In this document: piece by piece, positions 5,555-6,789 of the stretch
Layout of the letters: every line of letters begins with the position of its first letter
Position numbering within the stretch: the first letter of the stretch is position 1
Source of the DNA: an uncultured Chloroflexota bacterium
Lineage (GTDB): Bacteria > Chloroflexota > Limnocylindria > Limnocylindrales > CSP1-4
DNA length: 6,789 bases
Reading direction: 5' to 3'
NCBI GenBank assembly: GCA_903930745.1
Contig: CAIYZX010000188.1
Coordinates: 1 to 6,789, forward strand
Made by a program: the position numbers and the translations under genes
The notes under the pieces: generated by a model
What the model was told of the DNA's origin: nothing
What the model saw: only the letters and a program-made list of their open reading frames with translations
Databases searched by the model: none

Positions 5555-5559
5555 CTCCC
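5555..5559 (-). promoter_or_regulatory. ribosome binding site deciding the TTG start of glgC
   Basis: GGGAG on the minus strand stands seven bases before TTG at 5547. There is no in-frame ATG near the conserved N-terminus (AKPVLAVILAGG), so this site fixes TTG as the initiator. Unlike the YbjN-like and membrane genes, glgC therefore uses a conventional leader. Confidence 0.65.
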
Positions 5560-5584
5560 GGCTGCTGGGGGTCGCCTGCGGCCG

Positions 5585-5593
5585 ATCCTAGCA
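5585..5593 (-). promoter_or_regulatory. possible extended -10 promoter of glgC
   Basis: The minus strand reads TGCTAGGAT, a TGn extension followed by TAGGAT, which fits TAnnnT. Transcription would start near 5578 and leave a leader of about 30 bases containing the GGGAG site. No -35 box is apparent at 16-18 bp, which extended -10 promoters can do without. glgC may instead be read from the upstream M23 gene, only 76 bp away. Confidence 0.3.
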
Positions 5594-5623
5594 CCGTGAA
5601 TCCCCGGTGCGGGCCCGGGCTCG

Positions 5624-6789
5624 CTACACGAACAGGCGCGGGTTCACGAACGAGCCGTTGAACCAGACCATCCAGTGGAGATGGGCGCCGGTGGAGTGGC
5701 CGGTGTTGCCCTCGTAGCCGATGACCTGGCCCTTCGCCACGGTGGTCCCGGCACCGGCCGGGCAGCTGGGCGTGAGGTGGGCGTACCAGGTCACGAGGTT
5801 GCTGGCGTGGGCGATGATCACGATCCAGGCCGGATCCGCGCCATCGGCGTAGTTCCATCCGCAGTACACGACACGGCCGGCGCCGGACGCCTTCACGGGC
5901 GTGCCGTAGTCCGCCACGAGGTCGATGCCGTTGTGCCAGTGGGCGCAGCTGCCGGACGGGGGCTCCCACGAGAAGCCGGTGCAGCCGAAGTCCTGGGTCA
6001 CCGCACCCGCCATCGGCCAGATCAGCGAGCCGTTGTACTCGGACGGGATGTTCCCGTGGCCGACCTGCTCCGCGATGATCCTGTCGATCTTGTTCTGGAG
6101 CTTCGCGCGGGCGGCGTTGGCAGCGGCCACCGCCTTGCGCAGCTTCGCCTTGTCGCTCGCAAGCTTCGTGTACGCCGCCTTCTGGGCCGCAAGGGTGTCC
6201 TTCGCCGCCTTCTCCAGCTTGCGCAGCTGGGCGGTCTGCACCTTGAGGTCCGCCATCTTGCGATCCAGGCGCTGGCGCGTGATCTCCGTCTGCTGGCGGA
6301 TCAGCTCCGTGTCCGCGCGGGTGGCGTCCAGCGTCTGGTGCAGCTCCAGCAGGGTCTCGCGGTCCAGCGCGATCTGCTGGGCGAGCGCCCGGTCCTGCTC
6401 CGCCGCGTCCAGCTGCGCGCTCATCGCCGCCAGCATGTCCGCGAACGAGGCGCCGGAGAGGAGCGTCTCCAGCAGCGACGTGCGCTCGTCCTCCCAGGCC
6501 TGGCGGATCCGTTCCGCCAGCTGGGCCTTGCGGACGCGCAGCTCCTTCTTCTTCGCCTCCTCCTGGGCCGCGATGTCCGCGATCTGCGCGTCCAGGTCCG
6601 CCACCTGCGCCACCAGCTCGTCATAGGAGGTCTGGGCGGCCTTGATCTCCCCGTTGAGGCGGTTGACGCGCTTGCGGGTGGCGGTCAGGTCGTTGGTGAT
6701 GCCGTCAAGCTCGCCCTGGGTCTGGGCGATCTCCCCGGAGAGCGAGGCCTGCGAGCTGTTGATGGACTCGATGAGCGCCTTCTGCTCCC
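5624..6789 (-). CDS. coiled-coil M23-family zinc endopeptidase, 5' end beyond the window
   Basis: The frame is open to the right edge (first whole codon at 6787), giving 387 visible residues; the true start and any signal peptide lie outside. Visible residues 1-235 are rich in Gln, Lys, Glu, Ala and Leu with heptad patterning, a long coiled coil as in envelope PcsB/EnvC-type proteins. The LytM/M23 domain spans about 257-387. H285 and D289 (HNGID) with H371 (HLHW) are the expected zinc ligands, and H337 (WYAHL) and H369 the expected catalytic histidines, so all key residues are present. M23 enzymes cut peptidoglycan cross-bridges; the coiled coil usually controls or positions them. Four cysteines (269, 281, 309, 342) suggest two disulfides and an extracytoplasmic location. 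The sequence ends naturally (VNPRLFV, TAG). The GTG at 6613 is internal, because upstream codons continue the same coiled coil (KRVNRLNGEIKAAQ). Confidence 0.93.
   Translation of the reverse strand, partial: EQKALIESINSSQASLSGEIAQTQGELDGITNDLTATRKRVNRLNGEIKAAQTSYDELVAQVADLDAQIADIAAQEEAKKKELRVRKAQLAERIRQAWEDERTSLLETLLSGASFADMLAAMSAQLDAAEQDRALAQQIALDRETLLELHQTLDATRADTELIRQQTEITRQRLDRKMADLKVQTAQLRKLEKAAKDTLAAQKAAYTKLASDKAKLRKAVAAANAARAKLQNKIDRIIAEQVGHGNIPSEYNGSLIWPMAGAVTQDFGCTGFSWEPPSGSCAHWHNGIDLVADYGTPVKASGAGRVVYCGWNYADGADPAWIVIIAHASNLVTWYAHLTPSCPAGAGTTVAKGQVIGYEGNTGHSTGAHLHWMVWFNGSFVNPRLFV

Overview
The window is very GC-rich bacterial chromosome, about 70% G+C by eye, with strong G/C preference at third codon positions. 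It has GTG and TTG starts, and at least two genes appear to be read from leaderless transcripts. The ADP-glucose pyrophosphorylase and the Cys-rich M23 peptidase resemble those of Chloroflexota or Actinomycetota. I lean towards an uncultured Chloroflexota lineage but cannot prove this from the sequence. No tRNA, rRNA, CRISPR array, transposase or phage gene is visible.

Layout from left to right. Bases 1-159 are a non-coding tail. Next, on the minus strand, come two translationally coupled genes: a YbjN-like small protein (2181-2825), then a membrane-anchored gluzincin-type metallopeptidase with an HEAAH motif (160-2184), joined by a GTGA stop/start overlap. Bases 2826-4248 form an accessory-looking segment. 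It holds a small secreted or anchored orphan protein (minus, 3038-3385), a small polytopic membrane protein (plus, 3692-4183, the only plus-strand gene), and three copies of an interspersed palindromic repeat, one at each edge and one between the two genes. To the right are two housekeeping-type minus-strand genes: glgC (4249-5547, TTG start with a good Shine-Dalgarno) and the 3' part of a coiled-coil M23 endopeptidase gene (5624-6789), which runs off the right edge.

How they fit together. glgC supplies ADP-glucose for glycogen synthesis. The M23 protein is an envelope enzyme of the peptidoglycan-remodelling type. The YbjN/peptidase pair is probably one functional unit with the peptidase outside the membrane, but its substrate is unknown. 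The two repeat-flanked small genes look lineage-restricted, and nothing in them names a function.

The most interesting non-coding signals are two. One is a compact control region at 3657-3701, where a perfect 8-bp inverted repeat overlaps a -10 box and is centred on a leaderless GTG start. The other is the repeat family, whose outer copies share 44 identical bases 1,251 bp apart. No complete new multi-gene system could be recognised.
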